Assembly: GCF_003112515.1 (NCBI RefSeq) | Contig: NZ_BEVZ01000002.1 | Span: forward strand, 248,001 to 312,000 | Direction: 5' to 3' | Length of the DNA: 64,000 nucleotides | Source: Streptomyces fragilis | Lineage (GTDB): Bacteria; Actinomycetota; Actinomycetes; Streptomycetales; Streptomycetaceae | Shown here: positions 8,281-16,138 of the stretch, piece by piece | Layout: every line of letters begins with the position of its first letter | Numbering within the stretch: position 1 is the first letter of the stretch | Program-made: the position numbers and the translations under genes | The notes under the pieces: generated by a model | Seen by the model: the letters and a program-made list of their open reading frames with translations, nothing else | Told to the model about the DNA's origin: nothing | The model's database searches: none

Positions 8281-8347
8281 CGGGACGCGCGGTGCCCTCG
8301 TCCCGGATTCCGGCCCGTATCCGGAGACGGCGGACGGCCGCGTCCCG
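8281..8347. terminator. nested stem-loop between convergent arsC and beta-helix genes
   Basis: Outer arms CGGGACGCG (8281-8289) and CGCGTCCCG (8339-8347) pair perfectly and enclose an inner hairpin with CCGGAT (8303-8308) and ATCCGG (8319-8324). It lies immediately after arsC and meets the 3' end of the convergent gene. There is no U-tract, so bidirectional termination is inferred from position. Confidence 0.5.
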
Positions 8348-8348
8348 T

Positions 8349-9578
8349 TCAGCAGATCGACTGGCTGCTGTTGACCAGCGTGTTGTTGCGGAACGTGGTG
8401 TTCGTGCCGCAAGGGCTCTCACGGATCGCCGAGTTGGTGACCGTGAGGTTCTGGATCCAGATGTCGGAGTTGTTCGGGAACTCCGTGCGGGCCGCGAGAC
8501 GGATCTCGCCGCCGCCGCTGACCGTGCCGCTCTGCGCGGCGAGCGTCACGTTGTAACAGTTCTCGATCAGCACCGCGTTGTTGCCGGTGTTGGAGATGCT
8601 CACCCGGTCGATGACCGCGCCGCCGCTCTCCGAGACGCAGAACACGCCGCGTCCCCCACCGCGGGCGACCACCTCGCCCACCCGGATGTTGGTCGGGTAC
8701 GAGCTGCCCACCCGCCCGTTGCGGTTGGCCATCCGGAAGGCGGCGTACCCGGTGCCGGTCCCCGCGTTCTCCGCGTCCACCCTGGTCACGGTGGCGTTGA
8801 TCGTCTGGTTGAGGAGCAGGCCCGACTCGCCGACGTTGCGGGCGGTGACGGTGCCGATCGTGAGGCCGTCCACGCCGTAGGTCTCCACGGCGTGGCTGGA
8901 GGCGCCGGAGACGTACACGTTGTCGATGCGGACGTTGCGGGTCCACTGGCTGGTGTCGCCGCGGTTGTCGATGCGCACGCCCAGGCCCGAGGACAGCCGC
9001 ATGTCGATCTGGCCGAGGACCACGTTCTGCACGTTGCGCAGGAAGATCCCGTAGAGCGGGGTGCCGGTCACGTTGAGGTGCTGGACCTCCACGTCCCTGG
9101 TGCCGCGCGAGTACACCGGCGCCTGGTCGCCCGAGCCGCTGCCGGTGACGTTGATGGTGCCGCAGACGTCCAGGACGGTGTAACTGGGCAGCGAGATGCG
9201 CGAGCCCGCCGACATGGACCCCGACCCGCGGACCACCACCCGTTCCTTGTACGTCCGGCCCGCGGTGAGGCTGCCCACCGCCGCCTGGACGGCGGAACGC
9301 AGGTCGGAGCCGGTGTACACCGTCGTGGAGCCGCGCCGCGCCGTCCAGGTGGAGCCGCTGAGCACGGCCTCGGCCTGGTACGCGCCGTCCCCGCAGGCCG
9401 CTGCCGCCGACGCGGCCGCGGTGAGCCCGGCGGAGGTCCCCTCCTCGGGCGAGGCCAGTGCGGCGGCGGTGGTGGTGAGGGCCAGCGCGGCGGCGGCGAG
9501 CGCGCCGACGCGACGCCGCTCGGGCCCGCTCCTGCCCAGCAGCGCGGCGAATAAGGGGAGTTCTGATCGGCGTCCCAT
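8349..9578 (-). CDS. secreted right-handed parallel beta-helix protein
   Basis: A 409-residue exported protein. The long signal peptide has an Arg-rich n-region and a hydrophobic stretch at roughly residues 24-43 (GALAAAALALTTTAAALA). The mature part consists of short repeated strands with Asn, Val and Ile ladders (DVEVQHLNVTG, NVVLGQIDM, NVRIDNVYVSG, GLTIGTVTARN, AVIDRVSISNTG), the pattern of pectate-lyase-like parallel beta-helices. Cysteines near both ends may form disulfides. No catalytic residues can be assigned, so polysaccharide binding or cleavage is only an inference. An inverted repeat lies just upstream (9603-9629). Confidence 0.75.
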   Translation of the reverse strand: MGRRSELPLFAALLGRSGPERRRVGALAAAALALTTTAAALASPEEGTSAGLTAAASAAAACGDGAYQAEAVLSGSTWTARRGSTTVYTGSDLRSAVQAAVGSLTAGRTYKERVVVRGSGSMSAGSRISLPSYTVLDVCGTINVTGSGSGDQAPVYSRGTRDVEVQHLNVTGTPLYGIFLRNVQNVVLGQIDMRLSSGLGVRIDNRGDTSQWTRNVRIDNVYVSGASSHAVETYGVDGLTIGTVTARNVGESGLLLNQTINATVTRVDAENAGTGTGYAAFRMANRNGRVGSSYPTNIRVGEVVARGGGRGVFCVSESGGAVIDRVSISNTGNNAVLIENCYNVTLAAQSGTVSGGGEIRLAARTEFPNNSDIWIQNLTVTNSAIRESPCGTNTTFRNNTLVNSSQSIC

Positions 9579-9602
9579 GAGGAGGGTCTCCGCTCGGGTC
9601 GT

Positions 9603-9629
9603 CGAACCGGCACGGGGGGAACCGGTTCG
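9603..9629. promoter_or_regulatory. inverted repeat upstream of the beta-helix gene
   Basis: CGAACCGG and CCGGTTCG form perfect 8-bp arms 11 bp apart, and the right arm lies within an exact GAACCGGTTC palindrome (9619-9628). It lies 25 bp upstream of the beta-helix start codon, in the gap shared with the SARP gene, a likely regulator-binding site. The bound protein is unknown. Confidence 0.45.
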
Positions 9630-9795
9630 TTCACTTGTGGGGATCGTGAGTCTGCTGAGGGCACCGGCGCACCGTCAATGGGCTCTTGCGCCAGGCCGCC
9701 CCGTGCGGACGCGACACGTCCTGTTCCGTACGCGCCCGCGTCGTTACGCTGCCCCGGTCACGGACGATCCGGGGGCGGGGCATGGGGGCGCGGGG

Positions 9796-10593
9796 ATGAG
9801 GGAGCCGACGTTCGGCATATTGGGCCCGTTGCAGATCAGAGGCCCGATGACCCGCGGTTCCGTCCCGCTCGGCGGGCCCAAGCCGCGGGCGGTCCTGGCG
9901 ACGCTCCTGCTGCGGCCCGGGGAGTACGTCTCGCTGGACACTTTGACCGAAGTCCTGTGGCCCTCCCGGCCGCCCCGGTCGGCCGTCGCCAACCTTCGCA
10001 CCTATATACGCGCGTTGCGCGCGGCGCTGGCCGCGGCCGGTGTGGACCACGCGGGGCTGCGCACCCGCCACGGCGGCTACGTCCTGGAGGTTCCCGCCCC
10101 CGAGCACGACCTGCTGCTCTTCGAACGCCGCCTCCACCGGGCGCGCACCGCCCGGAACGCGGGCCGGCACGCCGCCGCCCTGCGCGGCTACGAGTCGGCG
10201 CTGCGGCTGTGGCGCGGCGACGTCCTGCAGGACCTGCCGGGCAGCGTCCTGTGGGACCCGGCGCTGACCCGCCTGGGCCAGCTGCGCGCCGTCGCCCTCG
10301 ACGAGTGCCTGCGCCAGCGGCTGCGCGTCGGGGACCACGGGACGCTCGTCGCCGAGCTGCGCGCCCGGATCGCCGCCGACCCGCTGCGCGAGGACCTGTG
10401 GCAGCTGCTGGTGCGCGCCCTGGACGGCGCCGGCCGGACCGCGGAGGCCGGCGCCGCGTACGCCGAGGCCCGGCGGCTGCTCGCCGCCGAGCTCGGCGTG
10501 CTGCCCGGCACCGCCCTCCGGGCCGCGGGGGAGGCCCTGTTCAGCAGCCGTTCGTGCTGGTCTGGTACCGCACCAGATAGTCGCTCCAGGTGA
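9796..10593 (+). CDS. SARP-type transcriptional activator (OmpR-like DNA-binding plus BTAD)
   Basis: A 265-residue AfsR/DnrI/RedD-family regulator. The N-terminal winged helix (FGILGPLQI, GGPKPRAVLATLLLRPGEYV, then NLRTYIRALRAAL and the GGYVLEV wing) is followed by a bacterial transcriptional activation domain of TPR-like helices ending in ELGVLPGTALRAAGEAL. There is no ATPase domain, so it is a small SARP like DnrI rather than AfsR. ATG 9796 begins shortly before the winged helix. No biosynthetic genes are adjacent. Its last 53 bp overlap the convergent M23 gene. Confidence 0.85.
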   Translation: MREPTFGILGPLQIRGPMTRGSVPLGGPKPRAVLATLLLRPGEYVSLDTLTEVLWPSRPPRSAVANLRTYIRALRAALAAAGVDHAGLRTRHGGYVLEVPAPEHDLLLFERRLHRARTARNAGRHAAALRGYESALRLWRGDVLQDLPGSVLWDPALTRLGQLRAVALDECLRQRLRVGDHGTLVAELRARIAADPLREDLWQLLVRALDGAGRTAEAGAAYAEARRLLAAELGVLPGTALRAAGEALFSSRSCWSGTAPDSRSR

Positions 10594-11107
10594 CGCCCTG
10601 GACGACGGCGACGACCACCGCCCCGTCGTGGATCTGCTCGTAGTGCAGGTGGGGGGAGAGGGAGTACAGCGCCGAGGTGGCGCCCACCGTGCCGATCCGC
10701 TGCCCCCGGGTCACCGTGTCGCCGACCTGCACGTCGCGGCTCTGCAGGTGGGCGTAGCGGGTCCGCCAGCCGTCGCCGTGGCCGATCACGACGGTGTTGC
10801 CGTAGCCGGTGTCGGTGGCGTAGTACGACGACAGGACGGTGCCGCCCGCGCTGGCCAGGACCCGGCGGCCGAGGTCGTCGGGGTTGCCCGCGGCGTCGTA
10901 GTGGTTCCAGTCGATGGAGTGGGCGGGGCTGTGGCCCTCCCAGTTGCTGCCGCGCCAGCTCTGGTCGCAGACGAACGGCATGCGGAACGCCGGCCGGCCG
11001 GCGTCCGCCGCCGCGGACGCCGGCGCGGCCTGCAGCAGCGCGGTGAGCACGGTGAGCCCTGCCACCGCCGCCGGCACGGAGCGCACGGTGCGTCTTCGTA
11101 ACGCCAT
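10541..11107 (-). CDS. secreted M23-family (lysostaphin-like) peptidase or pseudo-peptidase
   Basis: A 188-residue secreted protein. Its signal peptide (ALRRRTVRSVPAAVAG, ending near APASA) precedes an M23 peptidoglycan endopeptidase fold: VLASAGGTVLSSYY, YGNTVVIGHGDGW, HLQSRDVQVGDTVTRGQRIG and the zinc-binding HLHYE. The usual first HxxxD zinc motif is altered: the aspartate is in AHSIDW, with Ala instead of His four residues before it. Activity may therefore be reduced or use a shifted ligand. ATG 11107 has GGGAGGA at 3 nt. The 3' end overlaps the SARP gene. Confidence 0.8.
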   Translation of the reverse strand: MALRRRTVRSVPAAVAGLTVLTALLQAAPASAAADAGRPAFRMPFVCDQSWRGSNWEGHSPAHSIDWNHYDAAGNPDDLGRRVLASAGGTVLSSYYATDTGYGNTVVIGHGDGWRTRYAHLQSRDVQVGDTVTRGQRIGTVGATSALYSLSPHLHYEQIHDGAVVVAVVQGVTWSDYLVRYQTSTNGC

Positions 11108-11151
11108 GGATCCTCCCAAGTCGTGGGGATGATCCGGCGATTGAAGGGGGC

Positions 11152-11172
11152 GGGCATACAAAGGGCATACAA
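11152..11172. repeat. tandem direct repeat upstream of the M23 gene
   Basis: GGGCATACAA occurs twice with an 11-bp period (11152-11161 and 11163-11172), about one helical turn apart and 45 bp upstream of the M23 start codon. On the coding strand it reads as two TTGTATGCCC copies, which could be an activator or repressor site. Confidence 0.45.
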
Positions 11173-11215
11173 GTGCGGGCGGGGTGTGGCCGGGGCGCGG
11201 CCGGTCGGAGCGTGG

Positions 11216-11503
11216 TCAGAGCAGGGAGCCCAGCGGACCCAGGTCGAGGTTGAGGTCGTCGCGGCGGAGGCCGTGCTGGGCACAGAGGTCGTCCATGCGC
11301 TGCTCCAGCAGCATCAGGGCGGTGCCCAGCCGGTCCTCCTGCCCGGGCGTGAGGGTGCCCTCCTCGAAGCGGCGGATCGCCTGCTTCTCCATGAGCTGCC
11401 GCAGCAGTTCGACCACGGTGAGGACGAGTTCGGCCAGGCCGTCGGCGACCCGTTCGGGGTCGAGGTCGAGGGTGCCGTCGCGGGGGAGGGGAGCGGGGTT
11501 CAC
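11216..11503 (-). CDS. gvpK: gas vesicle protein GvpK
   Basis: A 95-residue GvpK homologue, the last gene of the gas vesicle operon. The family core is visible: VADGLAELVLTVVELLRQLM, EKQAIRRFEEGTLTPGQEDRLG, and ALMLLEQRMDDLCAQHGLRR. The start is taken at GTG 11503, shortly after the gvpS stop. A longer proline-rich frame from 11575 overlaps gvpS and is unlikely. GvpK is a minor protein of vesicle assembly whose exact role is unknown. Confidence 0.85.
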   Translation of the reverse strand: MNPAPLPRDGTLDLDPERVADGLAELVLTVVELLRQLMEKQAIRRFEEGTLTPGQEDRLGTALMLLEQRMDDLCAQHGLRRDDLNLDLGPLGSLL

Positions 11504-11510
11504 GGGAGCC

Positions 11511-11762
11511 TCACAGGGGGCCGCTGTCGGCCCAGGGGGAGGGGACGCGGGCGGAGACGGAGGAGAGCAGGGCACGCAGGGAGAGCCGGACCAGCGGAAC
11601 GTCGGCGATGGCGATGACCAGGTCGCCGCTGATCACCACGCCGGTGCCGAGCACCCGGTCGAGGAGGTCGACCAGGGGCAGGCCGACCGGCGCGTAGGGC
11701 TCCTCCCCGTCCCAGGGGACGGTGGGCGGGAGGCCGTCCTCCCGCGCGTCGGGAAGGATCAC
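11511..11762 (-). CDS. gvpS: gas vesicle protein GvpS (GvpA/J-like)
   Basis: An 83-residue GvpA paralogue whose core reads PLVDLLDRVLGTGVVISGDL then VIAIADVPLVRLSLRALLSS. This is the amphipathic helix-strand-strand-helix pattern of vesicle wall proteins, without the long tail of GvpA. Start GTG 11762 overlaps the gvpL stop as GTGA. It is probably a minor shell or nucleation protein. Confidence 0.85.
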   Translation of the reverse strand: MILPDAREDGLPPTVPWDGEEPYAPVGLPLVDLLDRVLGTGVVISGDLVIAIADVPLVRLSLRALLSSVSARVPSPWADSGPL

Positions 11763-12631
11763 GGCGCCCCCGCCCCCGCCCCCGCCGTGGCGGCCGGCTG
11801 CTCCGGACGGGCGAAGGAGTAGGGGACCCACGGCCCCGACCAGCTGATCTCCACCGCACGCAGCCGCTCGTCGGCGCGCAGCTGCTCCAGCGCGCCGACG
11901 AACTCCGCGCGGCGGGCGTCGTCGACCAGGTAGGCCGCGTTCAGCAGCTGCGGGGCCTTGACGCCGGTCAGCTGCTCGCTCTGCGGGCGGTGGGAGGCCG
12001 CGTCCACGGCGTACGCCCGCAACGCCCGGTCGACGGTGAGGGCGAGTGCCCGGGCCCTCTCCTGCCGGTCCCGCAGCACGCGCCGCCGGGCGCTCGCCCG
12101 GCTGAGGTAGCTCCGGCCGCCCCCCGCACCGGCCGTGGCGGGCTGCTCGGCGGAACCGGAGGAGGAGGGAGCGGGGGAGGGGGGAGGCGGGGAGGGGGGA
12201 GCGGGCGCCTCCCGGACGGAGGCGTGCACCTTGACCGCCCACTCGGTCCGGCCGGCCAGCCGCTTGAGGGCTGCCAGGACGGTCTCCTCCCGGGCGGTCA
12301 CCGCCGCCACCGCGTTGTCGTCGCTCAGGTAGACCGTGGCCAACGGCAGCGGCACGACCGGCCCGTGGGACGCGGCCGCCGCCACGCCCCGGTGGTGGGC
12401 GAGCGCGCACCGCTCCAGCTCCTCGGAACGGTCGAGCCGCTCGGTCAGCGCCTGCTCCTGGAAGTCGCCGGCGGGCACGTCCTGCACCACGAGGACCACC
12501 TCCCCCGCCTCCAGGGTGCGCAGGGGGCCGCCCCCTGGGTGTCCGGGGACGGCGGAGAGCGCCTCGCGGGGCGGGCGGGATGCACACAGGGCGAAGAGGT
12601 ACGTGACGGTGCCGGTGTCGCTGCTGCTCAT
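11759..12631 (-). CDS. gvpL: gas vesicle protein GvpL (GvpL/GvpF family)
   Basis: A 290-residue GvpL/F-family accessory protein. Recognisable parts are TVTYLFALC at the start, ALAHHRGVAAAASHGPVVPL in the middle, WAVKVHA, and the C-terminal AYLVDDARRAEFVGALEQL and VEISWSGPWVPYSF. A proline/serine-rich insert sits between the two halves. ATG 12631 overlaps the gvpJ stop as ATGA. Family members bind GvpA and are needed for vesicle assembly in other organisms. Confidence 0.87.
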   Translation of the reverse strand: MSSSDTGTVTYLFALCASRPPREALSAVPGHPGGGPLRTLEAGEVVLVVQDVPAGDFQEQALTERLDRSEELERCALAHHRGVAAAASHGPVVPLPLATVYLSDDNAVAAVTAREETVLAALKRLAGRTEWAVKVHASVREAPAPPSPPPPSPAPSSSGSAEQPATAGAGGGRSYLSRASARRRVLRDRQERARALALTVDRALRAYAVDAASHRPQSEQLTGVKAPQLLNAAYLVDDARRAEFVGALEQLRADERLRAVEISWSGPWVPYSFARPEQPAATAGAGAGAP

Positions 12632-13071
12632 CGGGTGGGGCTCTCCGTGTACGGGTTCGTCTGCGTCTGCGTCTGCGTCTGCGTGTGCGCGGGTGTGCCG
12701 GTGTCGCTGCGCGTGGGCGTGCCGGTGTCGTGTCCGCCCTCGCCGTCGAGGCGGCGTTCCAGGGCCGCCAGGCGTTCGCGCAGCGTCTCGTTCTCCTCGG
12801 CCAGGGCGTCCCGGGCGGCGCGGGAGGACATCGCGGGGTCGGTCTCCCACCAGTCGATGCCCGCCCGCTTCGCCGTGTCGACGGAGGCGATGAACAGGCG
12901 CAGCCGGATGGTCAGGAGCTCGATGTCCAGCAGGTCGACCTTGATGTCGCCCGCGATGACCACGCCCTTGTCGAGGATGCGTTCCAGGAGGTCGGCGAGG
13001 GTGCTGTTGTTGGGCCCCGGGACGTGGACCGTCGTGGCCGTGGGGTCCACCCAGTCGGTCACCTCCGTCAC
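12628..13071 (-). CDS. gvpJ: gas vesicle protein GvpJ (GvpA-like) with Thr-Gln repeat tail
   Basis: A 147-residue GvpA/J-family protein. The wall-protein core spans about residues 22-72 (TLADLLERILDKGVVIAGDI, KVDLLDIELLTIRLRLFIAS). It is followed by a coiled-coil-like acidic and arginine-rich stretch (EENETLRERLAALERRLDG) and a low-complexity Thr-Gln tail encoded by a hexanucleotide microsatellite. The start at 13071 overlaps the gvpZ stop. It is likely a minor shell or tip protein. Confidence 0.85.
   Translation of the reverse strand: MTEVTDWVDPTATTVHVPGPNNSTLADLLERILDKGVVIAGDIKVDLLDIELLTIRLRLFIASVDTAKRAGIDWWETDPAMSSRAARDALAEENETLRERLAALERRLDGEGGHDTGTPTRSDTGTPAHTQTQTQTQTNPYTESPTR
12658..12688. 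repeat. hexanucleotide microsatellite in gvpJ
   Basis: Four CGTCTG units plus a degenerate CGTGTG unit encode the Thr-Gln run of the GvpJ tail. The six-base period keeps the frame, so slippage would change tail length without killing the protein or the downstream coupled gvpL. Confidence 0.7.
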
Positions 13072-14252
13072 GACGCTCCCCGCCTGCCGCGGCCGCGACC
13101 GCGGCGCCGCCGGGGCCGGCCCTCCTCCGGTTCGCTCTCCTCACCGTCCTCGTCGGACTCGGAGTCCCCGGACCGCTCGTCGTCGTCCGTGTCGTCCTCG
13201 TCCTCGTCGTCGTACGCGGCCCGTTCGTCGTCGTCGACGTCCTCCTCGTCGGCGTACTCGTCGTCGTCCTCCGCGTCCTCGTCCTCCTCCTCGTCGTCGT
13301 ACGGCTCCTCGCCCTCGTCGCCGTAGGGCTCGTCGTCGAGCGAGTCGTCCGCCTCGTCCTCCCGGCCCTCCTCCCGGGCGTTCTCCTCGTCCTCCATCGC
13401 CTCCTCGTGGCTGCGGACCACCTCGCCCTCGCGGATCTCGCCGCGCCAGCCCTCCAGCTCCTCGTCGCCGTGGAGCGTGACGTGGCGCGCGAAGTGCTTG
13501 AGGTCCAGGCGCAGGCGGCGGCCCTGGGCGCGCCACAGGTTGCCGGTCTTCTCGAAGAAGCCCGACGGGAAGTACTCCACCACCAGCACGATGCGGGTCA
13601 GCCGCGGGGCGAGTTCGTGGAAGGTGACCGCGCCGCGGGTGGTGCCCTTGGCGCCCTCGGAGCTCCACACGATCCGGTCGTCCGGGATCTGCTCCTGGAC
13701 GGTGGCCTTCCAACTGCGGCTGGAGGGGCCGACCTTCAGGTTCCAGTCGGAGGTGATCTCGTCCTTCTGGCTCACCCCGCGGACACCCTTGGTGAAGCCG
13801 CTGAACTCCTCGAACTGCGTCCACTGGTCGTAGGCCGTGCGCAACGGGACGGCCACGTCGAGGACCTCGACGATGTTGGTGGCCTTGCCGCTCCCCCCGC
13901 CGCCCTTTCCTCCGCCTCCTCCGCCGCCGCCTCCGCCCGTCAGCTTGTCCTTGACGTTGTCCTTCATGCCCTTGACCTTCTCGGAGAGCATGACCTTCGC
14001 CGGGTTCTCGCCCTTGACGACCCGTCCGGCGATGCGGCCCAGGCCGCCCGCCTTCTCGGCCTTGTCGCCCAGGCCGTCCGCCGAGTCGAGGAGCCGCTCG
14101 GTCACGCCGCTGAGCCGGTCACCCGCCTTCGACACCAGGCTGCTGCCCAGCGCTCCGAGCAACTCGCTGAAGGCGTCCTTCAGTTCGTCGATCGGCAGCC
14201 CTTCGTCCCGGCCGCCGCCGCGTTCCTGTCGTCCGTTCGCCATGCCGTTCAC
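13068..14252 (-). CDS. gvpZ: gas vesicle cluster protein GvpZ, SRPBCC/cyclase-like with acidic tail
   Basis: A 394-residue protein in four parts: a helical N-terminal region, a glycine linker encoded by repeated GGC-type codons, an SRPBCC (START-like) domain, and a very acidic C-terminal tail of Asp/Glu runs ending in a basic Arg/Gly stretch. The SRPBCC part shows VEVLDVAVPLRTAYDQWTQF, DDRIVWSSEGAKGTTRGAV, TRIVLVVEYFPSGF and LDLKHFARHV. It matches the gvpZ position in streptomycete clusters. Start GTG 14252 overlaps the gvpY stop as GTGA; ATG 14243 is an alternative. Its role in vesicle formation is not known. Confidence 0.75.
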   Translation of the reverse strand: MNGMANGRQERGGGRDEGLPIDELKDAFSELLGALGSSLVSKAGDRLSGVTERLLDSADGLGDKAEKAGGLGRIAGRVVKGENPAKVMLSEKVKGMKDNVKDKLTGGGGGGGGGGKGGGGSGKATNIVEVLDVAVPLRTAYDQWTQFEEFSGFTKGVRGVSQKDEITSDWNLKVGPSSRSWKATVQEQIPDDRIVWSSEGAKGTTRGAVTFHELAPRLTRIVLVVEYFPSGFFEKTGNLWRAQGRRLRLDLKHFARHVTLHGDEELEGWRGEIREGEVVRSHEEAMEDEENAREEGREDEADDSLDDEPYGDEGEEPYDDEEEDEDAEDDDEYADEEDVDDDERAAYDDEDEDDTDDDERSGDSESDEDGEESEPEEGRPRRRRGRGRGRRGAS

Positions 14253-14923
14253 TTCCCTCGCCGAGAGCCGGAGCCGGACGCCGAGCCGGATCTGGCCGCC
14301 GTCTTCTTCTTCACCGCCGCGTTGGCCACCGCCGGCCCGGTCGAGGCCGCGCGGCGCACCGTGGCCCTGCGCGCGCTGCCCCGGTCGGCCGCGGAGTTGC
14401 GCAGGCCCGCGGAGCCGGCGGAGGTCCGCCGCGGGACGCCCGCGCCGGCGGCGGGCCCGTCGTCGTCCTCCTCGTCCTCCCCGTCCTCGTCCGCGTAGTC
14501 GTCGGCGTCCTCCTCGCGGTCTTCGCCGGACGGCTCCTCGTCGTACGCGTCGTCCTCGTCGTCACGGTCGTCGCGGTCGTCGGCGTCTTCGTCCCCGCGG
14601 CCCTCGGCCGCACCGGAGAGACGCTCGCCGCGGTCGCGCAGCGAGTCGCTGAGGTCGAGGAGCTTGCGGCGGGCGGCCGCGGTGACCGCGGCGCGGCCGG
14701 CCTCCACCACCTCGTGGCGCACCTGGTCGGCGAGGTCCTGGAACTGCGGGGTCTCCCGCAGCTTGGTGAGGCCCTGGGTGGCGAGCTGGGTGGGGGACAT
14801 GCTGAAGCGCCGCCCCGCCAGGTAGGTGCCGACGGCCAGGGCCAGCTTGGCCTTCTTCGTCCGGCCGAGGAGGTATCCACCGGCGACGGCCGCGGCCATC
14901 GCCGCCTTGCAGTTCTGGTTCAT
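14249..14923 (-). CDS. gvpY: gas vesicle cluster protein GvpY
   Basis: A 224-residue protein at the gvpY position. Residues 1-45 hold a small hydrophobic glycine-rich segment (AAMAAAVAGGYLLGRTKKAK, LALAVGTYLAGRR). A helical region (FQDLADQVRHEVVEAGRAAV), a long Asp/Glu-rich middle and a Lys/Arg/Ala/Ser-rich basic tail follow. ATG 14923 has GAGGG at 6 nt and overlaps the gvpG stop as ATGA. It has no enzymatic motif; an assembly or membrane-anchoring role is a guess. Confidence 0.72.
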   Translation of the reverse strand: MNQNCKAAMAAAVAGGYLLGRTKKAKLALAVGTYLAGRRFSMSPTQLATQGLTKLRETPQFQDLADQVRHEVVEAGRAAVTAAARRKLLDLSDSLRDRGERLSGAAEGRGDEDADDRDDRDDEDDAYDEEPSGEDREEDADDYADEDGEDEEDDDGPAAGAGVPRRTSAGSAGLRNSAADRGSARRATVRRAASTGPAVANAAVKKKTAARSGSASGSGSRRGK

Positions 14924-15207
14924 CGAAGTCCCTCGGGAGTACGGGTGCGGGTGCCGGTGGCGGGCCGGCCGCCCACGCGGCGAACAGGGTTCTCCAGCAA
15001 CCTCAGGAGGCGGTCCTCCTCCTTCTCGAAGGCCGCCTCGTCGATCTCGCCCTCGTCCAGGGCGCGGTGCAGCGCCGCCAGCCGCGCCTGCACCAGACGC
15101 GGGTCGCGGGCCTGGCGGTCGGCCTCGCGGGCCAGTTGGTCGGCGATCCACACGGTTCCCCGGACCGGGGCGAAGGGCAGCAGCAGGATCTCGGTGAACA
15201 GCCCCAC
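14920..15207 (-). CDS. gvpG: gas vesicle protein GvpG
   Basis: A 95-residue GvpG homologue. The N-terminal hydrophobic GLFTEILLLPFAPVRGTVWI and the following helix (IADQLAREADRQARDPRLVQ) with RALDEGEIDEAAFEKEEDRL are the family pattern. Start GTG 15207 lies 5 bp after the gvpF stop. It is a small helical accessory protein needed for vesicle assembly in other bacteria. Confidence 0.88.
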   Translation of the reverse strand: MGLFTEILLLPFAPVRGTVWIADQLAREADRQARDPRLVQARLAALHRALDEGEIDEAAFEKEEDRLLRLLENPVRRVGGRPATGTRTRTPEGLR

Positions 15208-15212
15208 GCCCC

Positions 15213-16136
15213 CTACCCCCTGGTCCCGGTACCGGCTGCGGGCCTGGTGGACCCGACCGAGCTCGCGGACCTGACGGAGCCGGCGGGCCTGGCGGAGCCG
15301 GCGGACCTCGTGAGCCTGGTGGGGCCCGCTCCGGCCGGCCGCGCACGGCCCGCCGCCGGCCCCGTCGTGATGGGGGCGTCCACGAAGCTGTAACAGGGCA
15401 GCGGTCCGGTCAGAGAGAGCGCGAGCCGGGGGCCCTGGCGCCGGGCCTGCTCCTCGACGGCACGCCGGAAACGCTGCTCGGCCTCCGCCGGCACCAGGAA
15501 CGAGGCGCTCAGGACGACTGTGTCGTCCACCTCGCCGCGCGCCGTGCGGCGCGCCAGCGGTGTCAGCCGGTCCAGCACCTCGCGGGCGGCGAGCCGCGCC
15601 TCCCGGGTGACCGCCCGGGCCAGGGCCTCACCCAGCCGGACGTTGGCGTCGTAGTCGGGGCGGCGGCGGGTGCGCCGGGCCAGTTCGCGCAGCCCCTCGT
15701 CCCGCAGGACCAGGTCCTCGAAGCATCCCGGCACGGTGTGCCCCTTGACGTTCATCTCGACGCAGCCCCGGATCCGCTCCAGCTGCTCCTCGAACCGCGG
15801 CCGCTGGTCCCGGAGGTAGGACAGCAGCGTCTCCTCGTCGTGGGCGAGCACGGCGAAGCGCATGGGCAGGACGGGGCCCTGCCGGGCCAGCTCGTCGAGC
15901 ACCGACTGGTGCGCCGCGAGGTGGCGGCGGCGGGCCCGGATCGCTGCGGGGGCCGAGGAGACCGCCGCGGACAGGGACCCGGAGGTCAGCAGGCGGACGG
16001 CGGCTCCGTCCACGCCCCGGGAGCGGGGCGCCCGGACCCCGGCCGCCGCGATCCCGTAGACGTACAGGGAGCCGCCGGCGGCCGGCGGCGCCGCGGGGGC
16101 GCCGCCGGAGGGGACGGTGGAAGCAGTGGTGGCCAC
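15213..16136 (-). CDS. gvpF: gas vesicle protein GvpF (GvpL/GvpF family)
   Basis: A 307-residue GvpF homologue, the second GvpL/F protein of the cluster. It shows LYVYGIAAAG, HLAAHQSVLDELARQGPVLP, MRFAVLAHDEETLLSYL, VEMNVKGH, and the C-terminal LSASFLVPAEAEQRFRRAVE and LSLTGPLPCYSFV. The last 45 residues are a low-complexity Arg/Ser/Gly/Pro tail made of related short units. GTG 16136 starts two bases after the gvpA stop. GvpF of other bacteria binds GvpA during shell growth. Confidence 0.87.
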   Translation of the reverse strand: MATTASTVPSGGAPAAPPAAGGSLYVYGIAAAGVRAPRSRGVDGAAVRLLTSGSLSAAVSSAPAAIRARRRHLAAHQSVLDELARQGPVLPMRFAVLAHDEETLLSYLRDQRPRFEEQLERIRGCVEMNVKGHTVPGCFEDLVLRDEGLRELARRTRRRPDYDANVRLGEALARAVTREARLAAREVLDRLTPLARRTARGEVDDTVVLSASFLVPAEAEQRFRRAVEEQARRQGPRLALSLTGPLPCYSFVDAPITTGPAAGRARPAGAGPTRLTRSAGSARPAGSVRSASSVGSTRPAAGTGTRG

Positions 16137-16138
16137 GG

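Noticed and set aside
13068..13330. Acidic repeat region of gvpZ as a CRISPR or tandem-repeat array
   Set aside because: The repeats are irregular GTC/CTC-type codon runs for Asp/Glu, with no constant repeat and spacer structure.
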